From NCBI RefSeq assembly GCF_027270315.1, contig NZ_CP114413.1, positions 2,542,001 to 2,606,000 on the forward strand: 64,000 nucleotides of DNA, written 5' to 3'. Below are positions 1-8,224 of this stretch, one piece after another. The DNA comes from Streptomyces cinnabarinus. Its GTDB lineage: Bacteria; Actinomycetota; Actinomycetes; Streptomycetales; Streptomycetaceae. A program made the position numbers and the translations under genes. The stretch's first letter is position 1. Each line of letters begins with the position of its first letter. Under the pieces are notes generated by a model. It made no database searches. It saw nothing but the letters and a program-made list of their open reading frames with translations, and was not told where the DNA came from.

Positions 1-1156
1 CGGCGGCGATGCCGTCGGCGGCTTGCTGCGGGTCGAGGCCCGCGACGGCCAGGGCGACGATCGAGGCGAGGGTGTTGGCCACGTTGAACGGTCCGGCCAG
101 CGGCGAGCGGGCGCTGATCCGCTCGCCCTTGGGGCCGATGACGGTGAACGCCGAGTCCATGGGCCCCACCTGGACGTCCTCGGCGCGCCAGTCGGCGTCG
201 GGGTGGCCCTCGGCGGAGAAGGTGACCACGGGGACCGTGGCCTCCTTGGTGAGCCTGCGGCCGTACTCGTCATCGAGGTTGACCACGCCGAGCCTGCTGC
301 GTTCCGGCGTGAACAGCTGCGCCTTGGCCCGGAAGTAGTCCTCCATGTCGGAGTGGAACTCCATGTGTTCCGGGCTGAGGTTGTTGAAGACGGCGATGTC
401 GAAGACGCAGCCGTCGACCCGGCCGAGGACCAGCGCGTGGCTGGAGACCTCCATGGCGACCGCCTCGACCCCGCGCTCGCGCATGACGGCGAACAGGGCC
501 TGGAGGTCGGTGGCCTCGGGCGTGGTGCGCTCGGACTTGATGCGCTCGTCGCCGATGCGCATCTCGACCGTGCCGATCAGTCCGGTGGACCGGACCGTCT
601 TCAGGCCGCCCTCGACGAGATAGGCGGTGGTGGTCTTGCCGGAGGTTCCGGTGATCCCGATCTGGAGCAGATCGCGGCCGGGGTGACCGTAGATCGTGGC
701 CGCCAGTTCGCCCATCTGCCCGCGCGGATCGTCCACCACCAGCACGGGCAGGCCCGTGGCGGCGGCGCGTTCGGCGCCGGTCGGGTCGGTCAGTACGGCG
801 ACCGCGCCGAGGCCCGCGGCCTGGGTGACGAAGTCGGCGCCGTGCAGCCGGGCACCGGGCAGGGCGGCGTACAGGTCGCCGGGGCGGACGGCGCGCGAGT
901 CATGGGTGATGCCCGTGACCTCCGCGTCCTGGCCCGGCCGTGCGGCACCCAGCTGGTCGGCGAGCTCCGCGAGGGGTGTGGCGGAGACCTGGACCGGCCG
1001 GGGCGGCCCGGGATATGTCACGGGTGCGCCCTTCTGGGTGGTTTGGGACTGATCAGCGTGTGGCACGGCGGTGAGCGTACCGGGCGCACCCGCCTCGGAG
1101 CGAAGCGAGGCGGCGGACGGTCCGTGGTTCCGGGGATCAGGGGTGATCGTTGTCAC
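1..1156 (-). CDS. murE: UDP-N-acetylmuramyl-tripeptide synthetase MurE (N-terminal part, cut by window edge)
   Basis: This cytoplasmic Mur ligase adds the third-position diamino acid (meso- or LL-diaminopimelate) to UDP-MurNAc-L-Ala-D-Glu. About 385 residues are present. They include the ATP-binding loop GITGTSGKTTT, the NNLSPEHMEFH segment and EVSSHALVLGRV, all typical of MurE. The C-terminal domain lies outside the window. It is the last visible gene of rsmH-ftsL-ftsI-murE and starts 28 bp after ftsI. The GTG at 1156 has AGGAACC about 8 nt upstream. A second in-frame GTG at 1021 follows AAGGG, and the 45 residues between them look poorly conserved and contain a small hairpin, so the true start could be 1021. 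Confidence 0.96.
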   Translation of the reverse strand, partial: MTTITPDPRNHGPSAASLRSEAGAPGTLTAVPHADQSQTTQKGAPVTYPGPPRPVQVSATPLAELADQLGAARPGQDAEVTGITHDSRAVRPGDLYAALPGARLHGADFVTQAAGLGAVAVLTDPTGAERAAATGLPVLVVDDPRGQMGELAATIYGHPGRDLLQIGITGTSGKTTTAYLVEGGLKTVRSTGLIGTVEMRIGDERIKSERTTPEATDLQALFAVMRERGVEAVAMEVSSHALVLGRVDGCVFDIAVFNNLSPEHMEFHSDMEDYFRAKAQLFTPERSRLGVVNLDDEYGRRLTKEATVPVVTFSAEGHPDADWRAEDVQVGPMDSAFTVIGPKGERISARSPLAGPFNVANTLASIVALAVAGLDPQQAADGIAA

Positions 1157-1184
1157 GAGGTGGTTCCTGGCTGCTCGGTACTGA

Positions 1185-3140
1185 TCAGGGTGTGAAGGTG
1201 ACCGGGAGGTTGGCGGCCGCGGCCCCGGTCGGCGGGACCTGGAGGGTCTTCAGGGCGAACTCCATGACCTTCTTGTAGACGGGCCCGCAGATCTGGCCGC
1301 CGAAGTAGCTGCCCTTGGTGGCGTTCTGGATGGCGCAGTAGACGGTGACCCGGGGCTGGTCGGCGGGCGCGAACCCGGCGAACGAGGAGGTGTAGCCGCG
1401 GTACTTGCCGGTGGCCGGATCCACGCGGTTGGCCGTACCGGTCTTGCCCGCGACCCGGTAGCCGGGGATACGCGCCTTGGTGCCGGTGCCCTCCCTGTCG
1501 TCCACCACCGACTCCAGCATCTTGGCGAGGGTCTTCGCCGTCCCGGCGCTCACGACCCGTGTCTTACCTGGCTTCTCGGCGGGGGTGAAGCGTCCGTCGG
1601 GCCCCTTGGTGCCGCGGACGAGGGTGGGGTCCACGCGGACGCCGCCGTTGGCGATCGTCGAGTAGACGGAGGCGGCCTGCATCGCGTTGATGGAGACGCC
1701 CTGGCCGAAAGGAATCGTGTACTGCTGCGAGGTCGACCACTCCTCGGGCGGCGCGAGGATGCCCTTGGTCTCGCCGGGGAAGTCGAGACCGGTGTGGCTG
1801 CCGAGGCCGAACTTGCGCAGGTAGGAGTAGAGGACCTTGTTGGCCTCCTGCTGCGTCTCGCCGAGCTGTCCGGTGGCCAGGATGGTGCCGATGTTGCTGG
1901 ACTTGGCGAGCACGCCGTTGAGCGTGAGGTACCAGGTGGGGTGATCGATGTCGTCCCGGAAGAGCCGGTCGCCGCGGTGCAGCCGGTTGGGCACCACGAC
2001 ATGGGTGTCGGGGGTGGCCGCGCCCTCTTCGAGTACGGCGGCCATCGACATCACCTTGGCCGTGGAGCCGGGCTCGTAGGCGTCCTCCAGGCTCCAGTTG
2101 TGCAGGGAGGCGCCGTCGGCCTTGGAGAGGTCGTTGGGGTCGAAGCCGGGTGAGTTGGCCATGGCGAGGATCTCGCCGGTCCTGGTGTCCTGGACGATCA
2201 CATAGCCGCGGTCGGCCTTGGACTCCTTCACCTGCTCGCTGATGGCGTTCTGCGCGGCCCACTGGATGTCGCGGTCGATGGTGAGCTCGACATCGCTGCC
2301 GGGCACCGCGGGCGTCTCGGTGGATCCGGCGGTCGGCACCTGGCGGCCGCCGGACTGGGCGTAGCGGATCTTGCCGTCCTGGCCGGCCAGCTCCTGCTCC
2401 AGCTGCCGCTCGACCCCGCCGCCGCCCTTGCCGTCGTAGTTGACCCAGCCCAGTATCCCGGCGGCGAGGTCGCCGTTGGGGTACACGCGCTTGCTGCTGG
2501 CCACCGAGAAGACGCCCGCGAGGGCGTTGACGGTGCCCGGGTCGGACTCGGCCTTGGTGGCGAGGGCGCTCTTGAGGTCCTTGATCTGCTTCCAGACCTG
2601 CGGGGTCTGACGGCGGGCGAGCAGGACGTACTGTCCCTTCGCCCTGAGCTTCTTGGCCAGGGCGGCCTGGTCCTGGCCGAGGATCGGCGCGAGCAGCGCT
2701 GCGGCCTGCTCCGGTCCGTCGGAGGTCTTGAGGGCCTTGCGCGTGAACATCGTGGGGTCGGCCGTGATGTCGTACGCGTCCACGCTGGCGGCGAGCGCCA
2801 CGCCGTTGCGGTCGGTGATGCCGCCGCGCTCGGCGGCCAGGGTGTAGCCGACGTACCGGTTCTTCTCGGCCTTGGCGGCGTAGGTGCCGGCGTCGACGGC
2901 CTGGACCTGCAGGAGCCGTACGACGAAGGCGATCAGGACGAGGGTCAGCGCCAGGCTGACCATGCGCAGCCGGGGGCGGGGGCTGCCGAGCCGGAGGGCT
3001 TGGGGGGCCGCGGGCCGGGGCTGCGCCGGGCGGCGGGCCGGGCGGGCGCCGGGGCCAGGGGTGCGCCGGTTCGCGGGACGGTCGGGCCGGGCGGGTCCTG
3101 GCACCCGGCGGCGCGGCGGTTGCTTGCCTGAATCGGCCAC
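1185..3140 (-). CDS. ftsI: Septal peptidoglycan transpeptidase FtsI (class B penicillin-binding protein)
   Basis: The protein (651 aa) is the septal DD-transpeptidase of the divisome. It has a long basic Pro/Arg-rich cytoplasmic tail (residues 1-58), one membrane anchor (about 60-80), a PBP dimerisation domain, and a transpeptidase domain with all three active-site motifs: STAK at 359-362 (catalytic Ser359), SSN at 414-416 and KTGT at 566-569. The GTG start lies 7 bp after the ftsL stop, which suggests coupled translation. The disordered N-terminal extension is typical of actinobacterial FtsI. Assignment is firm. The exact start is less so, because the Shine-Dalgarno spacing is tight. Confidence 0.97.
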   Translation of the reverse strand: MADSGKQPPRRRVPGPARPDRPANRRTPGPGARPARRPAQPRPAAPQALRLGSPRPRLRMVSLALTLVLIAFVVRLLQVQAVDAGTYAAKAEKNRYVGYTLAAERGGITDRNGVALAASVDAYDITADPTMFTRKALKTSDGPEQAAALLAPILGQDQAALAKKLRAKGQYVLLARRQTPQVWKQIKDLKSALATKAESDPGTVNALAGVFSVASSKRVYPNGDLAAGILGWVNYDGKGGGGVERQLEQELAGQDGKIRYAQSGGRQVPTAGSTETPAVPGSDVELTIDRDIQWAAQNAISEQVKESKADRGYVIVQDTRTGEILAMANSPGFDPNDLSKADGASLHNWSLEDAYEPGSTAKVMSMAAVLEEGAATPDTHVVVPNRLHRGDRLFRDDIDHPTWYLTLNGVLAKSSNIGTILATGQLGETQQEANKVLYSYLRKFGLGSHTGLDFPGETKGILAPPEEWSTSQQYTIPFGQGVSINAMQAASVYSTIANGGVRVDPTLVRGTKGPDGRFTPAEKPGKTRVVSAGTAKTLAKMLESVVDDREGTGTKARIPGYRVAGKTGTANRVDPATGKYRGYTSSFAGFAPADQPRVTVYCAIQNATKGSYFGGQICGPVYKKVMEFALKTLQVPPTGAAAANLPVTFTP

Positions 3141-3147
3141 TCTTCCG

Positions 3148-3606
3148 TCACCTGCCGGGGGTCGTCGGGGTCGGGGACGTGGTCACGAACGCCTCGGGGG
3201 CCAGGACCAGCGGATTCTGTACGACGCCTCCGCGGGCGCCGGCGGGGGCCGGGGCGGGGACGCCCTTGACGGTGCCGTCGGGGTCGAGGAAGACGGGGTC
3301 GCCGCCCGGCACCATGCCCAGCTCACGGGCCCGGCGCTGGAGGGCGTCCGGCGCGGAGTAGGCGTCGACGTCCCGCTGGAGCCCCTGTTCCTCGTCGGTG
3401 AGGCTCTTGGTGTCCTTCTGGAGGTCGTCGAGCCGGAACGCGCCCTCGCTGAGGGCGGAGTTCAGCACCAGCAGCCCGATGAGACCACCGCCGAGCAGTA
3501 GGACGACCAGGAGCACGAAGGGGGTGCGGGCGGCCTGTCCCGGTCCGGCCGGGAGGAGCCGGGCGAGCCGGGCGGCCCTGCCCCTCAGTTCGGGTTTCCT
3601 ACTCAC
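3148..3606 (-). CDS. ftsL: FtsL-like cell division protein
   Basis: This is a small bitopic membrane protein (152 aa). It has a basic cytoplasmic tail, one transmembrane segment (about residues 28-49), a short coiled-coil region rich in Leu, Asp and Gln (about 50-95), and a Pro/Ala/Thr-rich tail. Size, topology and position between rsmH and ftsI fit FtsL of the FtsQ-FtsL-FtsB divisome subcomplex. Sequence alone would not prove it, since FtsL diverges quickly. The GTG start overlaps the stop of a tiny upstream frame (3603-3638) that begins with the same 13 nucleotides; see that entry. Confidence 0.9.
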   Translation of the reverse strand: MSRKPELRGRAARLARLLPAGPGQAARTPFVLLVVLLLGGGLIGLLVLNSALSEGAFRLDDLQKDTKSLTDEEQGLQRDVDAYSAPDALQRRARELGMVPGGDPVFLDPDGTVKGVPAPAPAGARGGVVQNPLVLAPEAFVTTSPTPTTPGR

Positions 3607-3638
3607 CGGCCCCGCCTCGGTTGGAGTTTCCTACTCAC
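3603..3638 (-). CDS. Possible 11-codon upstream peptide duplicating the ftsL start
   Basis: A GTG at 3638 has a strong Shine-Dalgarno sequence (GGGGAGGA) and opens an 11-codon frame, VSRKLQPRRGR. Its TGA (3605-3603) overlaps the ftsL GTG (3606-3604). The first 13 nt, GTGAGTAGGAAAC, are identical to the first 13 nt of ftsL, 32 bp apart. ftsL itself has no comparable ribosome site, so it may be translated by coupling to this mini-frame. It could instead be a leftover of a small tandem duplication. Whether a peptide is made is unknown. Confidence 0.4.
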   Translation of the reverse strand: MSRKLQPRRGR

Positions 3639-3660
3639 TCGTCCTCCCCGTGAGTGCGGG

Positions 3661-4617
3661 TCACTCGACGTCCTCCCTGATGCGCTCCGCCCCGCGCAGT
3701 CGCGCCGGTGCCGCCCGGCGGTTCTCGGCGACCTCTGCCTCGGTGGGAAGTTCGGCACCGCGCGTGAGCAGCTTGAGCCGCGGCTGGTACTGCTCGGGGA
3801 CCACCGGCAGCCCGGGCGGCGCCGTGGTGGCGGCGCCGGCCGCGAACACCTGCTTGACCAGCCGGTCCTCCAGCGAGTGGTACGACAGCACGGCGATCCG
3901 GCCGCCCACGGCGAGGGCCTTCACGGCGCCCGGGATCGCCCGCTCCAGGACGGACAGCTCGCCGTTGACCTCGATGCGCAGCGCCTGGAAGGTGCGCTTG
4001 GCGGGGTTGCCGCCGGTGCGCTTGGCGGCCTGCGGCAGCGCGTCCCGGATGAGCTCCACGAGCCGCGCGCTGTTGGAGAACGGCTCCTTGTCGCGCTCGC
4101 GCACGACGGCGGCCACGATCCGCTTGGCCTGCTTCTCCTCGCCGTACGCGCGCAGGATCCGCACCAGCTCGCCCGCGGGGTAGGTGTTGAGGACCTCGGC
4201 GGCGCTGATGCCGGTCGTCTGGTCCATGCGCATGTCGAGGGGGGCGTCCTGGGCGTAGGCGAAGCCGCGGTCGGCCTCGTCGAGCTGCATGGAGGAGACG
4301 CCGAGGTCGAACAGCACGCCCTGTACGCGCGGGATGCCGAGTCTGGTCAGTACCTCGGGCAGCTCGTCGTAGACGGCGTGCACCAGGGTGGCCCGCTCGC
4401 CGAAGGGGGCGAGCCGCTCGCCGGACAGGCGCAGGGCCTCCTTGTCCCGGTCCAGGGCGACCAGGCGGGCCTCGGGGAACTGCTGGAGGAGGGCCTCGCT
4501 GTGGCCGCCGAGGCCGAGCGTGCAGTCGACGACGACCGCTCCGGGCGCCTGGAGGGCGGGGGCCAACATGTCCAGGCACCGCTGGAGCATCACCGGGACA
4601 TGTCGACTGTTGCTCAA
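3661..4617 (-). CDS. rsmH: 16S rRNA (cytosine1402-N4)-methyltransferase RsmH
   Basis: The protein (318 aa) is the SAM-dependent methyltransferase that modifies C1402 of 16S rRNA (former name MraW). Visible landmarks are HVPVMLQ at the N-terminus, the SAM loop DCTLGLGGHSEALL (about residues 30-43), LFDLGVSSMQLD and SYHSLEDRLVK. Length is normal for the family. The TTG start at 4617 is preceded by GAGAGGG. It is the first gene of the visible division operon. No mraZ gene is found upstream, where most bacteria carry one; instead there is a divergent carbonic anhydrase. Confidence 0.96.
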   Translation of the reverse strand: MSNSRHVPVMLQRCLDMLAPALQAPGAVVVDCTLGLGGHSEALLQQFPEARLVALDRDKEALRLSGERLAPFGERATLVHAVYDELPEVLTRLGIPRVQGVLFDLGVSSMQLDEADRGFAYAQDAPLDMRMDQTTGISAAEVLNTYPAGELVRILRAYGEEKQAKRIVAAVVRERDKEPFSNSARLVELIRDALPQAAKRTGGNPAKRTFQALRIEVNGELSVLERAIPGAVKALAVGGRIAVLSYHSLEDRLVKQVFAAGAATTAPPGLPVVPEQYQPRLKLLTRGAELPTEAEVAENRRAAPARLRGAERIREDVE

Positions 4618-4826
4618 GGGGCCCTCTCAGGTCCGGCGGGCGGTACGCACCGCCGGGTCCCCGCCCGCTCGTGAAGGGGAGGCCCGCCGGCGCCAAGAGC
4701 GTCAGCCGGCCGGGAGCGGGAGGAGGCCGAGCCGTACGTACGCGCCGCGCACGTGGGGAGATCTCCGGCGGGCGCGCCGGGTCCTACGGGAAGTTCAGTC
4801 CAGCAGGGAGGCCTCGCCTCCCGCTT
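4618..4826 (-). promoter_or_regulatory. Long 5' untranslated leader of the rsmH operon, with hairpins (mraW-RNA candidate)
   Basis: About 200 nt separate the proposed promoter from the rsmH start, and no gene is seen there. The leader holds two clear hairpins: GGGAGGC/GCCTCCC with a 3-nt loop (4806-4822) and GGCGGT/ACCGCC with a 4-nt loop (about 4638-4653). A structured mraW RNA motif is known upstream of mraW/rsmH in Actinobacteria. I cannot confirm from memory that this sequence fits its consensus. Confidence 0.45.
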
Positions 4827-4832
4827 CGCGTC

Positions 4833-4860
4833 ACTTTAGTCCACCCTGTCTCGCGGTCAA
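4833..4860 (-). promoter_or_regulatory. Likely sigma-HrdB-type promoter of the rsmH-ftsL-ftsI-murE operon
   Basis: Reading the minus strand, TTGACC (4860-4855) and TAAAGT (4838-4833) are separated by 16 bp, close to the vegetative Streptomyces consensus. It would start transcription near 4826. Confidence 0.55.
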
Positions 4861-5030
4861 TCAACCGGCCTGCGCGTCGTGGCCCGGGGTCGGCGCGAAG
4901 CCGGGTGCCGGGGAATTTCACTCCTACAGGCGCACTCGTACCCCCCTTGTGGGTTAGCTCACAACAGGGCTCAATGACGTTCTTTGTCCCCTCTCACACA
5001 GGGACGGGAGCGGAGGTGACCAGTACCGTC

Positions 5031-5585
5031 ATGACTATGACGACTTCTGCATCGGTTCCCGCAGGTCCCCACGGCGCCATCGCCGACGGCGGCACGGTCA
5101 CCGACCGTCTCGTCGAGGCGAACGGGCAGTACGCCGCGGCGTTCACCGATCCCGGCATGGACGCCCGCCCGGTCCTGCACGTCGCCGTCGTGGCCTGCAT
5201 GGACGCCCGGCTCGACCTGCACGCCGCGCTCGGCCTTGAGCTCGGCGACTGTCACACCATCCGTAACGCGGGCGGCGTCGTCACCGACGACGTGATCCGC
5301 TCCCTCACCATCAGCCAGCGGGCGCTCGGCACCCGCAGCGTCGTGCTGATCCATCACACGGGCTGCGGTCTGGAGACCCTCACCGAGGAGTTCCGGCACG
5401 ACCTGGAGATGGAGGTCGGCCAGCGTCCGGCCTGGGCCGTGGAGGCCTTCCGGGACGTCGACCAGGACGTACGTCAGTCCATGCAGCGCGTGCGGACCTC
5501 GCCGTTCCTGGTCCACACCGACGACGTGCGCGGCTTCGTCTTCGATGTGCGGACCGGCCTGCTGCGCGAGATCGACCCCGCGTAA
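5031..5585 (+). CDS. Beta-class carbonic anhydrase
   Basis: The protein (184 aa from ATG 5031) hydrates CO2 to bicarbonate using zinc. The beta-class ligands are visible: Cys56 in the dyad motif CMDAR (Cys56, Asp58, Arg60), then His109 and Cys112 in HHTGCG. The RNAGG and VVLIHHTGCG segments resemble the short mycobacterial Rv1284 type. It stands alone, divergent from rsmH. In-frame alternatives are GTG 5016, with GGGAG a few bases upstream, and ATG 5037. The best-placed Shine-Dalgarno sequence supports 5016, while the conserved sequence begins near MTTSASV. Confidence 0.92.
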   Translation: MTMTTSASVPAGPHGAIADGGTVTDRLVEANGQYAAAFTDPGMDARPVLHVAVVACMDARLDLHAALGLELGDCHTIRNAGGVVTDDVIRSLTISQRALGTRSVVLIHHTGCGLETLTEEFRHDLEMEVGQRPAWAVEAFRDVDQDVRQSMQRVRTSPFLVHTDDVRGFVFDVRTGLLREIDPA

Positions 5586-5717
5586 CCTCCCCCTGAACCT
5601 GTCGTTTCGCTGTTGATTTCCGACTCCGGGGCGCCCAAAAGGCAGTAAAACCCGACATATCGCAGGCACTTGTCCACAGGCGAGTGACACGAATCGGTAA
5701 CGGCAGCAAGAATGCGA

Positions 5718-5731
5718 GTGTGGCGTCACAC
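5718..5731. other. Short inverted repeat in the moxR upstream region
   Basis: GTGTG and CACAC flank a GCGT loop within the 237-bp gap before moxR. It could be an operator or a chance palindrome. No convincing -35/-10 pair was found around it, and nothing else stands out in 5586-5822. Confidence 0.25.
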
Positions 5732-5822
5732 GGAACTTTCCACGTGTGGTGTCCGTGTTTCGGGGTGGGCCGGTCCGCATCGCAGAGCGTCGGCCCGGAA
5801 AGAACGGGCCGAGGAGGGCCGG

Positions 5823-6859
<1,037 letters not shown>

Positions 6860-6860
<1 letters not shown>

Positions 6861-8224
6861 TGAGCACCGGGGGGACGGGGCACGCGGAGGCCGACCGGGG
6901 TGAGCAAAGCGGCGTGCGCACCGCGCTGTCGGGTCTGACCACCCGCGGCCGCTCCTTCCTGGCCGCCGGAGTGGCGGCCGCGATCTGCGCGTACGTCCTC
7001 GGGCAGAGCGATCTGCTGCGGGTGGGCCTGCTGCTCGCGGTGCTGCCCCTGGTCTGCGCGGGCGTCCTCTACCGCACCCGCTACCGGGTGGCCGGCAGCC
7101 GCCGGCTCTCCCCCGCGCGGGTGCCCGCCGGCAGCGAGGCCCGGGTCCATCTGCGGATGGACAACGTCTCGCGGCTGCCCACCGGCCTGCTGATGCTCCA
7201 GGACCGGGTGCCCTACGTCCTCGGCCCGCGCCCCCGCTTCGTGCTGGACCGGGTGGAGGCGGGCGGCCGCCGCGAGGTCTCCTACCGCGTCCGCTCCGAC
7301 CTGCGCGGCCGCTATCCGCTGGGCCCGCTCCAGCTGCGCCTGAACGACCCGTTCGGCATGTGCGAGCTGACCCGCTCCTTCTCCACCCACGACACCCTCA
7401 CGGTCATCCCGCGCGTGGAGCCCCTGCCCCCGGTCCGCCTCAGCGGCGAGGCCAAGGGGTACGGCGACGGGCGGCAGCGTTCGCTGGCCCTGGCCGGCGA
7501 GGACGACGTCATCCCGCGCGGCTACCGCTACGGCGACGATCTGCGCCGGGTGCACTGGCGCTCCACCGCCCGCTACGGCGAGCTGATGGTGCGCCGCGAG
7601 GAGCAGCCGCAGCGCGCCCGCTGCACGGTGCTGCTGGACACCCGGGGCCTGGCCTTCGAGGGCGCGGGCCCGGACGCCGCCTTCGAGTGGGCCGTGTCGG
7701 GCGCCGCCTCCGTGCTGGTTCACATGCTGGAGCGGGGCTTCTCGGTCCGGCTGCTGACCGACACCGGCAGCTCGGTGCCCGGGGAGGGCGCCGACGGTTT
7801 CGCCGGGGCCAACCAGGAGTCGGCCGACGCGGCCGGGCTGATGATGGACACCCTCGCGGTGATCGACCACTCCGACGGCACCGGCCTGTCCCGCGCCTAC
7901 GACGTGCTGCGCGGCGGGAACGAGGGGCTGCTGGTGGCGTTCTTCGGCGACCTCGACGAGGAGCAGGCCGCGGTGGCCGCCAAGATGCGCCAGCGCAGCG
8001 GGGGCGCGGTCGCCTTCCTGCTGGACAGCGAGACCTGGGTGCGGGAACCGTCCGACACGGCCCAGCCGTTCGACCGGAGCGAGGAGCGGCTGCGGATGCT
8101 GCGGGAGTCGGGCTGGACGGCCCTGAGCGTGCCGCGCGGCGCCCCGCTGAACGAGTTGTGGCGCCAGGCGGACCGTGAGCGCGCGGGCGTCGTCGCCGCC
8201 AGTGGTGGGGAGGGACCGGCATGA
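6860..8224 (+). CDS. DUF58 domain membrane protein
   Basis: The protein (454 aa) has two transmembrane segments near the N-terminus (about residues 25-65) and a cytoplasmic DUF58 domain. The DUF58 signature is clear: GYRYGDDLRRVHWRSTARYGELMVR. These proteins resemble the VWA-like partners of MoxR ATPases. The ATG at 6860 overlaps the moxR stop and has GGAGG 5 nt upstream; a GTG at 6857 is also possible. Its stop overlaps the next ATG in an ATGA arrangement, so all three genes are probably translated as one unit. Confidence 0.9.
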
